Positions 34,306 to 46,429 of a stretch of 64,000 bases of DNA are shown here, piece after piece. Numbering within the stretch: position 1 is the stretch's first letter; each line of letters opens with the position of its first letter. Below the pieces are notes generated by a model. That model saw nothing but the letters and a program-made list of their open reading frames with translations, made no database searches and was not told the origin of the DNA. A program made the position numbers and the translations under genes. Origin of the DNA: Bos javanicus (taxonomy: Eukaryota > Chordata > Mammalia > Artiodactyla > Bovidae); the NCBI RefSeq assembly GCF_032452875.1, contig NC_083882.1, positions 61,581,614 through 61,645,613 of the forward strand, given 5' to 3'.

Positions 34306-36427
34306 CACTTATATATACCAGAACCAGTAATATGCTTGACACTAAACTGATTTTGTTAAATCTGTATTTTTACTACAATAAATAATAACCTATTCTAGAT
34401 CTCAGACGGACTTCTTGGGGTAGCGATATCCTTTTCTTTCTCTTGATTCAGAATCAGATTTTTGCAAAGATTGGCTCTAAGTTTCTCAAGTTATGCATAT
34501 TTCCTGTAAAACAAGTGCCATAAACTGGCAACCTGAGGGCTCCATATCGCACTTGAATGTGATTTGTTTTGCTCGGCAGTGTATTCACATTTTTTTTTAG
34601 TGTACATTTAAAAATCAAAAGAGTTCACAGTTTAACTTGGGAAAAAGAAATTATATTTTCAGTTTCTCTTGAAAAGAAAAGAAGGAGACGATCTGGATAT
34701 AGTCAACTCAATTTCACTTAACCGTCTGCTGGAGCTAAGGAACAATTGCTCATTTCAATCTGTGCATGAGCCACAGAGGCTAGTCTAGCCCTTACTGATC
34801 CTTTTTCATTGGTTACTTGCTTAGATCCCTGGAAGAATTTGAGTTTGTGATTCTTATTGTAAAGAAAGTTTCCATAAGCAGAATAATGTTTTTTCCACCT
34901 TGCTGAATGGAATTAGAATTTCCCATGCTCATCTGATCCAGAGTCCTGGTTTCATTTGTTGGACTAAGAGTTACAGAAGGAAACTTGAGAAAGGAAGCTA
35001 ACTTAGATCTAAGAGGAGGGGAGGACTGCAGATATGAAGGGGCAGATTTTATGTAAGGGGCAAGATGCTTATACAACATTTTGGATCTTCTGTTTTCAAA
35101 AAGAATATACAATTATGAATTTTAAAAAATAGTTAAGCTGTTCTCCGGGGCACTAGAAGAGACAGGAGCAAGGGTGGGGTCCTGAGGTTTGAGAATCAAT
35201 AGCTTCATTGTAAACACTCCTCTGATTGGAGCAAGGAAGATGGGAAGCTCTATAAGCAGTCATTTAGACGTTAAACATCTGTGCTTACTGCAATATCAAA
35301 CATGAAACTGAAGACCAGTTTGGTAAGTTGATAGAGGTTGAAGTGTGGGCTTTGTGCCAAAACATACTTCTGTTTTTTTGGTATATTATCTACTTTGTTC
35401 TGGAGGTAATCCTCTCCTTGGAGGTAAGGATTCTTAGATCCCTTGCAGCCTGAGTTTCCCAGGCTCCCATGTCAGCTGGCTTTGCCTAATGGGAGCCACT
35501 GGGTGGAGGTGGGTGGTGGGAGGAGGGGAGAAACTAGGGAGCTTCCCCCTCTCTCTGTCTGGATGGAACCTCCAGAAGCAGCTGTATCTCCCTGATGGTT
35601 CCAGCTTCCACGTGATAAACCCCTCATGGATCCTAATTCCAACAGGAGATTCCAGCCCCTCATCTCTGTTTCCGAGCTCACCGGCCCTTGTCTCTCTGGT
35701 AGAGGGTCATGGAGTGGACATTCCTGGTTGCTGTCAACTTCTGGGTTACTTCATTGTTCTCTCTTTGTCTTTTCAGCTCCTCTGTCACCAGTGTAAAAAA
35801 TCCCCTGCCTTGAAATCCTCTTATTTCAAATCCTCAGAGGAGATTCTCTTTTTCTATTGGAATCTGATTGATATTGGGACATTTCTGACTATCTTTATTA
35901 ATACACTATGCTCATGCTTAAGTCTATGATCCTAGGATTTTTATTATAAACTGATTTTTAATATAAAATCTTTTATACTTTTATCACTATAGGTTTTACA
36001 TCATAAAATGTATGAAGTATGCCTCATTGTTGTCAATTGTTTTTTAAATAGAAGGGGATAAGAACAAGTGCTTAAAAACTCTCTGTATTGGATTTCCCTC
36101 CTTCGATGTTTTAACTGATGAAGGGAGAGACGATGATACGTACAATGCTAGATTCATATGCTGAACCATAAGTTCGTTCATATTTTTATTTAATAAAGGT
36201 TTATTTAAATTCCTACATGTCAGGTACTCTGCAAAATTCTAGGGATGTAAGAAAAATGAATAATATTGTTACAAAGACTTCATAGTCTAGTAAAAAGGAC
36301 TACCAATTCATAGATAATTATAAAGCCTCATGATAAATATTATAATGGAGATACATTAGAGGCTTTTGGGGAACACAAGGCACAGCTATCTAACCCAGTC
36401 CTACAGTATTTAAGTAAAAAGTTAATG
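34306..36427. other. No gene seen; old repeat-like patches
   Basis: 35480-35900 and 36190-36400 have a composition and word order reminiscent of very old repeats but cannot be named. A 146-codon open frame at 35489-35929 lies in the former and shows no domain. Confidence 0.4.
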
Positions 36428-36612
36428 GAACTCCCCTGGTGGTCCAGTGGCTAAGATTGGTGCTCCTAATGCAGGGGGCTGGGGTTCGATCCTCGGTCAG
36501 GGGACTAGATCCCACATGTCACAATTAAGAGCTCACTTGCTGTAACTAAAGATCTTGCATGCTGCAACTAAGACCCAGTGTGGCCTAATAAATAAACAAA
36601 TATATTTTTTTA
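36428..36612 (+). repeat. CHR-type SINE
   Basis: 'Ctcccctggtggtccagtgg' head, B box GGTTCGATCCT at about 36483-36493, 'ctgcaactaagaccc' and an A/T-rich tail with AATAAATAAA. Confidence 0.88.
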
Positions 36613-37498
36613 AGTAAGAAATTTATTTTAAAAGGTATCCCTTAAGCAAAAGCGTGGAGGTATTTAAGAAACCAAAGGAATGAATAAGAAAAAAAAAATC
36701 TCAATTCACTTCCAAAATTTCTATTGGATCTTTCACCTTAATGAGAATTTAGTAAACCCTGAATATCCCACATTGTTCCAAACATTAAGGAATTAAATAA
36801 ATTCTTATGAAGTAGCTTACAACATACCCAAGGAAAAAGCAGAGAAAATGGCTATTCTTTGAGGGTCTACATTCTACTTGACCTTTTTATCATAAACATT
36901 AATGATAATAATGTCCTTAATCCTCACCAGATCTCTTTGAAATATTTTTTTCCAATTTTCAGGCAAGAAAACTGAATGCCAGAGAAATAAAACAATAAAT
37001 TTAAAGTCATATCGATCATAAGAAAAATCAAGACCAAAACCCAAATCTATGCTCTAAAATCCATACTGTCTCCATTAATTTTATAAAAAAGATATTAAGA
37101 AAAATTCTAAGAGTTTATTTTTATACCTTTTTTAGAAAATAAAAATTATGTATCACATTACACAGTTTAAAAGTTAAAAGAACTGTATGATACAATTTAA
37201 AACCAACAACAATAACAAAAAAGCTCCCAACTATGGAAGAGCATCTGAAATGGAGAATTACATTCCCAAAAACAGCAATCTGTATAAGCATTTTTCTAAT
37301 ATTAATGTATATCATGCTTGAAAATAACAAAATGTACTGAGTATATATAAATTGCTGCATAATTCTAATTTAATCCACTTATTATGCCTTTAACTTTGTG
37401 TTTTCAGAGTTTATGCTGAGATTTTACTAGCTGATAATGCCTTAATGACGACCCAGAATGAAGACAGAGTATTCTATGTCAGATAATGCGATAAAATA
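36613..37498. other. AT-rich DNA, no gene seen
   Basis: No recognised repeat or exon; the minus-strand 79-codon frame at 37121-37360 is treated as chance. Confidence 0.4.
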
Positions 37499-37617
37499 TG
37501 TTGTTGTTCAGTTGCCAAGGTGTGTTTGACTCCTCATGACCCCACGGACTGCAGTATCCCAGGCTTCCTTGTCCCTCACCATCTCCCGGAGTTTGCCCAA
37601 GTTCGTGTCCATTGAAT
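37499..37617 (-). repeat. Short BovB 3' end with target-site duplication
   Basis: The last ~119 bp of BovB in reverse ('gttcagttgccaagg' to 'ttcgtgtccattgaat'). GATAAAATA flanks it at 37490-37498 and 37618-37626, showing a severely 5'-truncated insertion. Confidence 0.85.
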
Positions 37618-37626
37618 GATAAAATA

Positions 37627-38566
37627 CAGGATTAGCTTTGTATCAGATAATTCCCAAACACTGGTGAAATTATTGCAATCAAACTAGGCTCATTCATCAC
37701 TACTTCAGTATAGACCTATGCAGAGTATGTAAGTGGCATTGAAAGGCTAAATTATCACTATTGGGTTTACTAAGGTATGCAAAATGTTGCAAGTGTCATA
37801 TCAGCTACTAGCTGAGTTCTGTGACATGAAATCAAAGTTTGGACCATATGCTGCACTCAAACACCATTAATAACTTTCTTAAATTAGGGAAATTATTTCC
37901 GATGATACATATTTGCCATAGAAACTAATTTCTGAAACACAAACCTTTGTTATTTAATACAAAGTGTTGACCTTGTTAGTTATGCTAGAACTCTGGCAGT
38001 GCACAAGGTAGGAGCCAATGTACTTTTGAATATTTGATCATCTTTTACTCACTGCCCCCCGTGCTTCATTATCTTTCTTGCTGTTCTGTTATTGTAATGT
38101 GTTTGTTTTGTCTTATTTTGTTTTGCTTTGTTTTGTTTTTGTCCAAGGATATAACTGGGTCCCTCTTATGATCCAAAATGTTATTAGTTCTTTTCTTTTG
38201 ATTTGCTGGTGTCTTGAATGGAGCATATGATCCAAACCTTGGATCTTAATCTATTGACTAAGTTTGGTGTATTGATGTCTCACTTATTTGTTAGCTGTTT
38301 AATTATCTTGAAAAGACTTTTTTAAAAGCCATGTATTCCACCTTTGTTAGTAGTCTTCAGTGATGATTTAAATGATCAAGTCTGCAATAACCAAAATCTG
38401 AAGTCTAGTTCCATCAGTTTTTCTCTAAATTGTATCTGGAATCCATCTGATTGCCTCCATTTCACTACTCTCCATTTGAGTAAACACCATCATCTCTTGC
38501 AGAGACTACTGATGCAACAGTAAGTTAACTTAATTTTCCTGTATTTTTGGTTGCCTCTTTGAACCT
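37627..38566. other. Single-copy DNA, no gene seen
   Basis: A (TTTTG)n-like tract lies at about 38100-38142. Otherwise no repeat or exon is recognised. Confidence 0.45.
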
Positions 38567-38820
38567 GACATTTTTCAATCTCAGCACAATGTACATTTTA
38601 GGCCAGACGATTTTTTTTGTTGTGAATTGTGGGAGCTGGGTGTGGAGGAGCTGTCCTGTGCATAACAGGATGTTTGGCAGATGCTTGGTCTCTACCCTCT
38701 AGATGCTGGTAGCAGTCTCCCCCTTCCCTCCTCAGTTATGACAACCAAAAATGCCTGCATACATTGCCAATTGTCCCTTCTGGACTAAATCACCCTCCAT
38801 TGAGAACCACTGTTCTAATC
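38567..38820 (-). repeat. MER20 (hAT-Charlie) element
   Basis: 'Ttaggccagacgatttttt', 'ctgtcctgtgcataacagg', 'ctaccctctagatgctgg' and the terminal 'ttgagaaccactg' give a nearly complete reverse MER20. Confidence 0.85.
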
Positions 38821-38899
38821 TATTTATTATACAAAGTTTAACCTAAAAAGTATGTGAGTCTTTAGCCCCCCATCATTGAATGCCTTTTAGTGGGCCTAG

Positions 38900-39165
38900 G
38901 ACAGTTATTCAAACTCCTTGTAAAGCCTTTCAAGACCTGACCTGCAAAGGCTGCTGTTTGTATTCCTAACCACATCTCATGCCAATTTTCTGTTTAGAAT
39001 TTATACTGTAACTGCATTGATCTTTGTCCTTCTCAAAACTCTTTATACCTGTAAGCCTTGACATGTGATGTTTCCTTTACTTAGAAGTCTTTTATTTTTG
39101 CTTTCCATCCTGTAGATCTCAGCTTAATTGCCATTTCCTCAAATAGACATTTTGTTGAATGAATG
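38900..39165 (+). repeat. L2 LINE fragment
   Basis: 'Caaactccttgtaaagcc', 'tgatctttgtccttctc' and 'ctcagcttaattgccatttcctc' follow L2 3' order; a (GAAT)n run ends it at about 39157-39170. Confidence 0.6.
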
Positions 39166-40559
39166 AATGAAGCAATTTTAATTCTAGATTGGGTGCTATC
39201 TCTGATGAACCACATATTCTATACCCTCTTAACAAAACAAGACAAGCCAAAGCAAAACAAACCCTAAACCATTCATCTACTCTTACCTTCCTTAAACCAA
39301 GGCAAATTATGATTTTCTCCAGGTATGCTGAGTCCCAGGGAAAAAAGGGCTAGTACATACCGCTGACCAGTCCTCAGGACTTTCTCTGCTCATCTTTTTT
39401 TCCTTAATACACTCTTTCAGATTATTTCGTGATCCTATTATGCTTTATGACCAAACTAATAATTTCTGAGAGGACTCAAGACAAACCAAATTCTCCTTTG
39501 TTTCCGTCTGTATTTCCTCTCCCCTTTCTCCATATTCCTGCAAACTGCAACTGTAAAGCACACAGTGAAATCATACAGATCATATTTCTCAAAGGGAATT
39601 ATTCCAAATGCGTTTTGCTTCATTTTTGAAAGAGAAATATTAATTCAACTCCAAATTTCTTCCCTTTGTGTTTAGGTTCAAGAGGATGTTAAGTGACAGG
39701 ATTTCTATTTAGCCCATTATCTCAAGTTTCAGCATAATAATGCCTCAGCCCTAAGGTAGAGGTTAGTTTAATTCTTCAAATCTCAGTTTAAAGAATTCTG
39801 GAGAACTCAATCCAAATCACTAGACATTTATATTAGCTAACTTCCTGATGGAGGATAAACAGCCTGCAGATGCTGGATATGAAAGGTAGGAAATAATGCC
39901 CGTTCACAATATTTGTCTACTATGCCTGCTGCAACTAAGATTATACAAGATAGAACGTTAACTTCAATCAAAGAGAGTTTGAATTGACAAGACTTATAGT
40001 AGAAAATATTGTGAAACAGTACACTGTCTTTTTGTATGTACAGTTTATCATCATTATTTATATCAGACTATGAGAAACAGATGTAAGATGTCTGGAGTTT
40101 TCTCTAGGGAGAAATAAGTAATACTAATGAAATACAGATTATGCTTGAACAGATAATCAAGAAATTAAAATTTATGACACTGAACAACTCTTGGCATGGG
40201 AATGATCTACTTGAAGCTTCAGAAGGCAATGTGCACCTGAGAAGAAATATCAGATACTCAGAAAGGAGAAAAGAGGTATTTGAACTGTACAATCCTAAAA
40301 AGTTAAGATGCAGCCTTAGGAAAATTCTGAAGTACAAATGAGTCCAACCCCCATTTTCTCATTACAAATAATATACACTGCTTTAATCAGGATGTAACTG
40401 GAGGAATGTTTGGGAAATTATGAAAGAGTAAGCTAAATTCTACAAAGAAGAGAGCACATGGCAAATAAATATTTTCTCTATTTTTTTCAAGGTAAGAAAT
40501 AAAAATAAAATCTGATAGAAGAATGCGAGCCTGATGGAAAGGGAAAATGTTGAACTGAA
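39166..40559. other. Single-copy DNA, no gene seen
   Basis: No recognised repeat or exon-like open frame. 40100-40350 is open on both strands for 66-77 codons but without a domain. Confidence 0.45.
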
Positions 40560-40625
40560 AAACAGAGGCTCTGGCTTCAAATATTCACCCTGGTTCTGTG
40601 ACCTTGGATGAGTCATTTACTTCCC
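40560..40625 (+). repeat. MIR fragment
   Basis: 'Ggttctgtgaccttggatgag' is the MIR core, preceded by 'ctctggcttcaaat'. Confidence 0.65.
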
Positions 40626-40642
40626 CTGCCCTGCTCCCCAAA

Positions 40643-41083
40643 TTAATGAAGTTTATTTTTTAGGTTCACAGCAAAATTGAGCAGAAAACACAGAAAGTTC
40701 CCGTATACCTCCTGTTTCTACAGTGCACAACTTCCCTCGCTATCAACATCCATACTAGAGTGCTACATTCATTACGATAAACGGACCCTCACACTTCATT
40801 ATCACTCAACCTCTCTGATTTACATTGAGGTTAACTCTTGATGTCATACATTCTATGGATTTTGCAAAATGCATAATGGTGTGTGTCCACCACTGTAGTA
40901 CAGCAAAGATTAGTTTCTCTGTACCCAGATCCTTTGTGTTCTGCCTGTGCATGCTTTCCTTCCTCCCACCTGCTGGCAACCACTCATCTTTTATCGTGTC
41001 CATAGTTTTGCCATTTCCAGAAGGTCATATAGTTGGAATTATGCATTTAAGTTTCTTCCTTGTCTTTTCATGGCTTGGTAGCT
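40643..41083 (-). repeat. Old L1 3' UTR fragment
   Basis: 'Taggttcacagcaaaattgag', 'tttacattgaggttaactc' and 'gtcttttcatggcttgg' match an old L1 3' UTR in reverse. It ends where a BovB piece begins. Confidence 0.7.
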
Positions 41084-41346
41084 CATTGAAAAAGACCCTG
41101 ATGCTGGGAAAGATTGAGGGCAGGAGGAAAAGCAGGGTAGCGGGGCTGGGGGGTGGTGGTGACAGAGGATGACGGGGGGCAACAGAGGATGAGATGGTTG
41201 GATGGTATCACCAACTTGATGGACATGAGTTTGGGTGGACTCCAGGAGTTGGTGAAGGACAGGATGGCCTGGTGTGCTGCAGTTCATGGGGTCGCAAAGA
41301 GTAGGACACAACTGAGTGACTGAACTGAACTGAACTGAACTGAACT
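41084..41346 (+). repeat. BovB 3' end fragment
   Basis: Starts 'cattgaaaaagaccctgatg' and ends in about five ACTGA units. The middle carries an extra G-rich segment and a repeated ACAGAGGATGA unit (41163-41190 area), an internal duplication. Confidence 0.9.
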
Positions 41347-41983
41347 TTTGCATTTAGTAAAAAATATTGTTTTTAATTTCATTGAAATTTCTTCTTTGAC
41401 ACGTGTGATTAGAAGTCTGTTATTTAATCTGCAAATACTTTGAAATTCTTCTGCTATCTTCCTGTTATTGACTTCTAGTCTGATTCCATTGCTGTCTAAG
41501 AGTACAAATTGCATGATTTCTCTGTCCTTTAAATTTGTTGAGATGTGTTTTCTGACCCAGAATGTGGTTTACCTTGTAGAATGTTCTGTGAGAGTTTGAG
41601 AAAAATCTGTATTCTGCTGTTACATAAAGTAGTCAGGAGTTATTAATTATATCCTGTTGATTGATGGAGCTGTAGAGTTTAACTATATCCTTACTGATTT
41701 TCTTCCTGTTGAATCTTTCCATTTCTAATAGAAGAGGGTTGAAGTCTCAGCTATATAACAGTGCATTCATCTATTTCTCTTTGTAGTTCTATCAATTTTT
41801 GCCTCATGTATTTTGATGTTCTGTTGTCAAGCACATACATATTAAAGGTTGTTATGTCTTCTTGGAATAATGACCTTTTCTATCAATATCTAATGTTTTT
41901 CTTTACCCATGAAAATCTTCCTTGCTCTGAAGTTCTCTCTAGCTAAAATTGCTATAGTTACTCCTGCTTTCTTTTGATTGGTG

Positions 41984-42672
41984 GTCAGTTCAGTTCAGTC
42001 ACTCAGCCGTGTCCGACTCTTTGTGACCCCATGCACTACAGCACTCCAGGCTTCCCTGTCAATCACCACCTCCCAGAGCTTGCTCAAATTCACGTCCATC
42101 GAGTCAGTGATGCCATCCAACCTTCTCATCCTCTGTCATCTCCTTCTCCTGCCTTCAATCTTTCCCAGCATCAGGGTCTTTTCCAGTGAATCAGGTGGCT
42201 TAAGGATTGACTGGTTAGATCCCCTTGCAGTCCAGGGGACTCTCAAGAGCTTTCTCCAACACCACAGTTCAAAACCATCAATTCTTCAGTGCTTTCTTTA
42301 TGGTCCAACTCTCATATCCAAACATGACTACTGGAAAAACCATGCTGGTGCTAAGTTCCTTCAGTCGTGTCTGACTCTGTGTGACCCCATAGGCAGCAGC
42401 CCACCAGGCTCCACCGTCCCTGGGATTCTCCAGGCAAGAACACTGGAGTGGGTTGCCATTTCCTTCTCCAATGCATGAAAGTGAAAAGTGAAAGTGAAGT
42501 CGCTCAGTCATGTCTGACTCCTAGCGACCCCATGGATTGCAGCCTACCAGACTCCTCGGTCCATGGGATTTTCCAGGCAAGAGTACTGGAGTGGGTTGCC
42601 ATTGCCTCTTCCGAAAAAGCTATGGAAAAACCATAGCTTCTACTATATGGGCCTTTGTGGTATAGTGATTTG
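41984..42672 (-). repeat. BovB 3' fragment in L1, itself split by BOV-A2
   Basis: Reverse BovB begins with terminal 'cagttcagttcagtc' at 41986. The flanks TTTGATTGGTG (41973-41983) and TTTGATTAGTG (42673-42683) are an 11-bp target duplication with one mismatch. A stretch near 42190 is deleted relative to other copies. Confidence 0.9.
42344..42622 (-). repeat. BOV-A2 SINE inside BovB, with target-site duplication
   Basis: Dimeric BOV-A2 in reverse. A perfect 12-bp repeat TGGAAAAACCAT flanks it (42332-42343 and 42623-42634). It is the youngest layer of an L1-BovB-SINE stack. Confidence 0.93.
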
Positions 42673-43240
42673 TTTGATTAGTGTTAGCCTGGTACATCTT
42701 TCTCCAGCCATTTATTTTAATCTATATGTGTTTCTATATTAAAAGGGAATTTTTAGAGACAACATATATTTGAGTATTTTTTAATCTACTCAGACAATTT
42801 CTATTTTTAATTGATGTATTCAGACAATTGCTATTTAAGATGATTGTTGATATAGTTGGAGTAATATCATATTTGCTATTCTTTTCTATTTGTTGTCATT
42901 TATCCTTGTTCCTGTTTTGTCTTCCTGTACTTTTTCTGCCTTTTATGGTTTTAACTGAAAGTTTTATATGATTCTATTTTCTCATATCGACGGTCTTCTT
43001 TCTTTTTTTTTTTACTTTTTTAGTGGTTGCTTAGAGTTTGCAATATACATTTACAGCTAATCCAAGTCCACTTTCAAATGACACTAGATTGCTTCACATA
43101 TAGTGTAAGTACTTTATAAAAACAAAATGTTTCTAATTCCTCCTTCCTACCCTTTATATCCTTGCTGCTATTCATTTCTTTTATATAAAAGCATACATAA
43201 ATACATGAACATACATAATTGAATACATTGTTACTACTAT

Positions 43241-44457
43241 TATTTTGAACACATAGTTATCCTATAAATCAATTAAGAATAAAAAAATAAAGGCTTTATT
43301 TTTGGAGGCACTTTTCCAATCATTCATGCTGAAATTAGGTCTTAAATCCTACAAAGAAACTGGGCAGGACTTATCCTCTGGGACCAATAGTTGTTCATCA
43401 AAGGACTATGTTCATTCCGGGTCTAATGTTACATAAATGCTGAAATCTTATTTGATCCTGCCACCCATTATAAGATATTTAACATATAGGAGGTAAAACA
43501 ATGGTGTTATTTAAGGGGATGAAATTATTACATAGGTGGTTAATTCTACAGTAATTCACAGTGAGAGAGTCTTAGAAAACACAGAGAACTGAAATGATAG
43601 CTTGTTTTTTAATAACGCTTTAAACAGTTTCTGAAAAACATGAGTATGCCCATGAGCAAAACACAAAACAAAGAAAAAAAAAACTAAAATGAGGCATAAT
43701 AGAGAATGCTCCAAAGCTACCAACATAAACTGCAGAACTTATCTGTTGCTCATTAGAAAACTGAGAATATATCAGACCTTTACAGAAACTCCTGTGAATA
43801 TGAGAGCCTGGCACAGAAGCACGAAGGATGGCTGGGCTTTTCTAGGAGGGAGCTCATAGATTTGAGATTCATTCTAAGTGTGGAATGGAGCAAAGGGACA
43901 AGGGAGAAAATAATGAACTCAGCAGGGAAGAAGAACTAAAAGGATTTCCTGAAGATTATGGGTCAAGAGAATGACACAGATATGAGAGTTTTTGGATTTA
44001 TACTGGGATCAGCGGTTGAAAAGTTTGCATTTCTCACATTGCCTAAATGCCGTCAGATTTGCAGAGGTGAAATGTTGGCCTGCTGGTTTAATATGTCTCT
44101 TAGCTTCAGAAGACAAGAGGAAATATGGCTAATTACTATGCAGGGACAACAGATGGAGATGATGTGGATAGCCAAATGATGGGATGATGGATCTTCGACC
44201 ATCCGAGCAGAAATACTTTTTCCTCCCCAACCCATTGTCTATTCTCTTCTCAAGGGAACTGTCTAACTCTCTGTTCACTATTTTCCTGGTTATTTGGAAG
44301 AAGACAGTAATCACCCACATAGGTTACATTATATTCTTCCATGATTTCAACTACTCAAGGCAAACCTGCTGTCCGCAAACTCAAACAGAATGAGTTCCTC
44401 TTCTATGTCCTTAAATAGTGTGCATATCTGTGCCATAGCCCTTATTACTCTGTATGG
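43241..44457. other. Single-copy DNA, no gene seen
   Basis: No recognised repeat or coding exon. Short open frames at 43958-44393 lack domains. Confidence 0.45.
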
Positions 44458-44871
44458 CAGCAGTTTTCAACTTTTTGAGTTTTGAACATAGAATTTTTGC
44501 CAGAATATTTGAAGACATTAATAACATATCTATCAGTGTCACTGTGTTCACTGGGTAGCACTTCAGCCTTGTGTTACTATTTCAGAGAGATGTTTAACCT
44601 GATGATTCATGCACTCAGGAAAAAAATGTCTCAAACTTTTCAGTAATTTCTCAACAGCTGTGGCTTAATACTGCATCTCTTACTCTTCAGGGCTTTCATC
44701 CTGCAATATGTCACTTTGTGTAAACTGTTCAATCCCTCTTGGATCTCATTGTATATATTCTATTTTGTAATAAATAAAAATTTAAGTTATCAAATTTTGG
44801 CACATGCCTGCAGAAGATTTAGAGTATTCCAATGTGACATCATACCTGTTGAGAACCACTGTTGTAGCAAA
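44458..44871. repeat. Probable hAT-Charlie-type DNA transposon relic
   Basis: The left end CAGCAGTTTTCAAC and the right end GTTGAGAACCACTG are inverted repeats with 3 mismatches in 14, the typical hAT-Charlie terminus. It is about 414 bp long; the 8-bp flanks match only partly, as expected for an old insertion. Confidence 0.6.
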
Positions 44872-44874
44872 TTC

Positions 44875-44968
44875 TTATATATATAAAACTGATTCACATT
44901 GCTGTACAGCAAAAACTAACACAAGATTATAAATCAACAATACTCTAATAAAAATTAATTTCAAAAAT
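44875..44968 (+). repeat. Artiodactyl-type L1 3' end
   Basis: 'Cattgctgtacagcaaaaac' followed by 'actctaataaaaatt' is the L1 3' terminus, abutting the hAT relic. Confidence 0.8.
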
Positions 44969-45934
44969 ATTATAAATATTAAGGTTATATAGTAAGAATG
45001 AAGAATTTAAAAGACTTTAAAAAATATGACATGCTATAAAATGTGGGCATTTAATTTTTTAAATCTCATAATTCTTTGACTAAAGGCACTACTAATTTTC
45101 AGAAGTTTCATATAAAGATTTGCAAATACACTTGCTCTTTCTTCCTTCATCCCAGTCTCTGTCTTTTGCTTGGGACAAACATTTCCTGTCTCTTTCATAA
45201 AATTTCAGTACAACTCAGAAGTTACATAAACCTCAGCATGAGAGACTTTGAAGCATTAAATCTCCTTTTTTTTAAAAGCTGAGGAATGTATTTTATGGGG
45301 TCTGCCCAGGAGAGTTCATTATCACAAAGCTAGTTGTGGCACCTAAATAATTAACCTATAACCAATATACGTGTGAAATTACTTCCTTAAGCTCACCTTG
45401 GTGACTGTTTGCCATTAAATTAGTAGGATAAATAATTTATGTCAAAATGTAGGCCTGAGATAACACCATTAAAACTGATAGAACTTGTTCATTAATTGTA
45501 AGAAATTAGATGAAACACAATTCCCCAAGAGCAAGCTATTCTGTGGCATAAATGGTGTGTTAGTTCTATGGTTGCATAGAGGAATAGATGAAGATCCTGG
45601 AATTGTTCAGCTGATGTGCTAGCTAATGTTTGCAAGGCATTGTGCTAAATATATGAGGAAAAAAAGGTGAGTGTCTATGTGAGGTAAGCAAATGAGAACA
45701 AAAAATTTCTTGAACTAAAAAAATAGAATTGCTTATGTTTGTTTTCAGTTTATGGCAAGGATTCTTCAACTTTGATTGGTCTCAAATCATTTATACCCAA
45801 AGAAAATCTGATTCAATTGGTCTAAGATGGGGTCCAAGAATATTCTTTTAAGATAAGTGCTGCAAGAGTTTCTGATGCAAGTGGTTAGTGGACCAAATTT
45901 TAAGAAGCACAGGCCTGTGCAGTTTGATGTATTT
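44969..45934. other. Single-copy DNA, no gene seen
   Basis: AT-rich, with no recognised element or exon. Confidence 0.4.
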
Positions 45935-46012
45935 GACCACTATGTTGACCAGGCCTCCATCTTGTTCACTTCCATAGCTCCAGCACTTAGCTTGATGCCT
46001 TCACTCAATAAA
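45935..46012 (+). repeat. L2 LINE 3' terminus
   Basis: 'Atagctccagcacttagc' and 'cactcaataaatatta' match the L2 3' end. Confidence 0.6.
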
Positions 46013-46106
46013 TATTATTTCTTCAAAGAACACTTACAGCCTAGGTCTGTGCATGGAGCTGTCAATAAAGCAAACAGAGCTTTGACTGTGTGGATGGAGG
46101 GAGCAC

Positions 46107-46260
46107 TTTTCTTTTCTTTTCCATTCTTATCTTTTTTCTTTTCCTATTTTTTGGCCACATCACATGGCATGTGGGATCTTAGTTCCCTGACCAGGGATTG
46201 AACCTGGGTCCCCTGCAGTGGAAACATGGTGTCTTAACCACTGGGCTACCATGGAAGTCC
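46107..46260 (-). repeat. CHR-type SINE
   Basis: T-rich tail at the left, 'catgtgggatcttagttccc', 'gattgaacctgggtcccc' and 'ctaccatggaagtcc' head at the right. The flanks share an imperfect GAGGGAGCACTTTT-like duplication. Confidence 0.85.
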
Positions 46261-46429
46261 TGAGAGGGCACTTTTTAACACCTCACTTAGCATATTCTTT
46301 CAAAGTGGCTCCTTTTTGACAACTGACATGCTGCTGGGAACTATGGTGAAGAATATGTCAAAGAAAACCTTTGAAACTAAGAGTTAGATTGTTCAAACCC
46401 CCATGGAGACATCAGTGCTTTCATGGTAA

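Larger units (their letters stand above)
41347..43240 (-). repeat. Old L1 ORF2 region, split by BovB
   Basis: Reverse L1 ORF2 text ('gttctatcaatttttgcctc', 'gttatgtcttcttgg', 'tttagtggttgcttagag'). It is interrupted at 41984-42672 by BovB and rejoins in register at 'ttgattagtgttagcctgg'. No open frame survives. Confidence 0.85.

Noticed and set aside
35489..35929. 146-codon open frame
   Set aside because: Lies in sequence that reads as an old repeat; biased composition, no recognisable domain.
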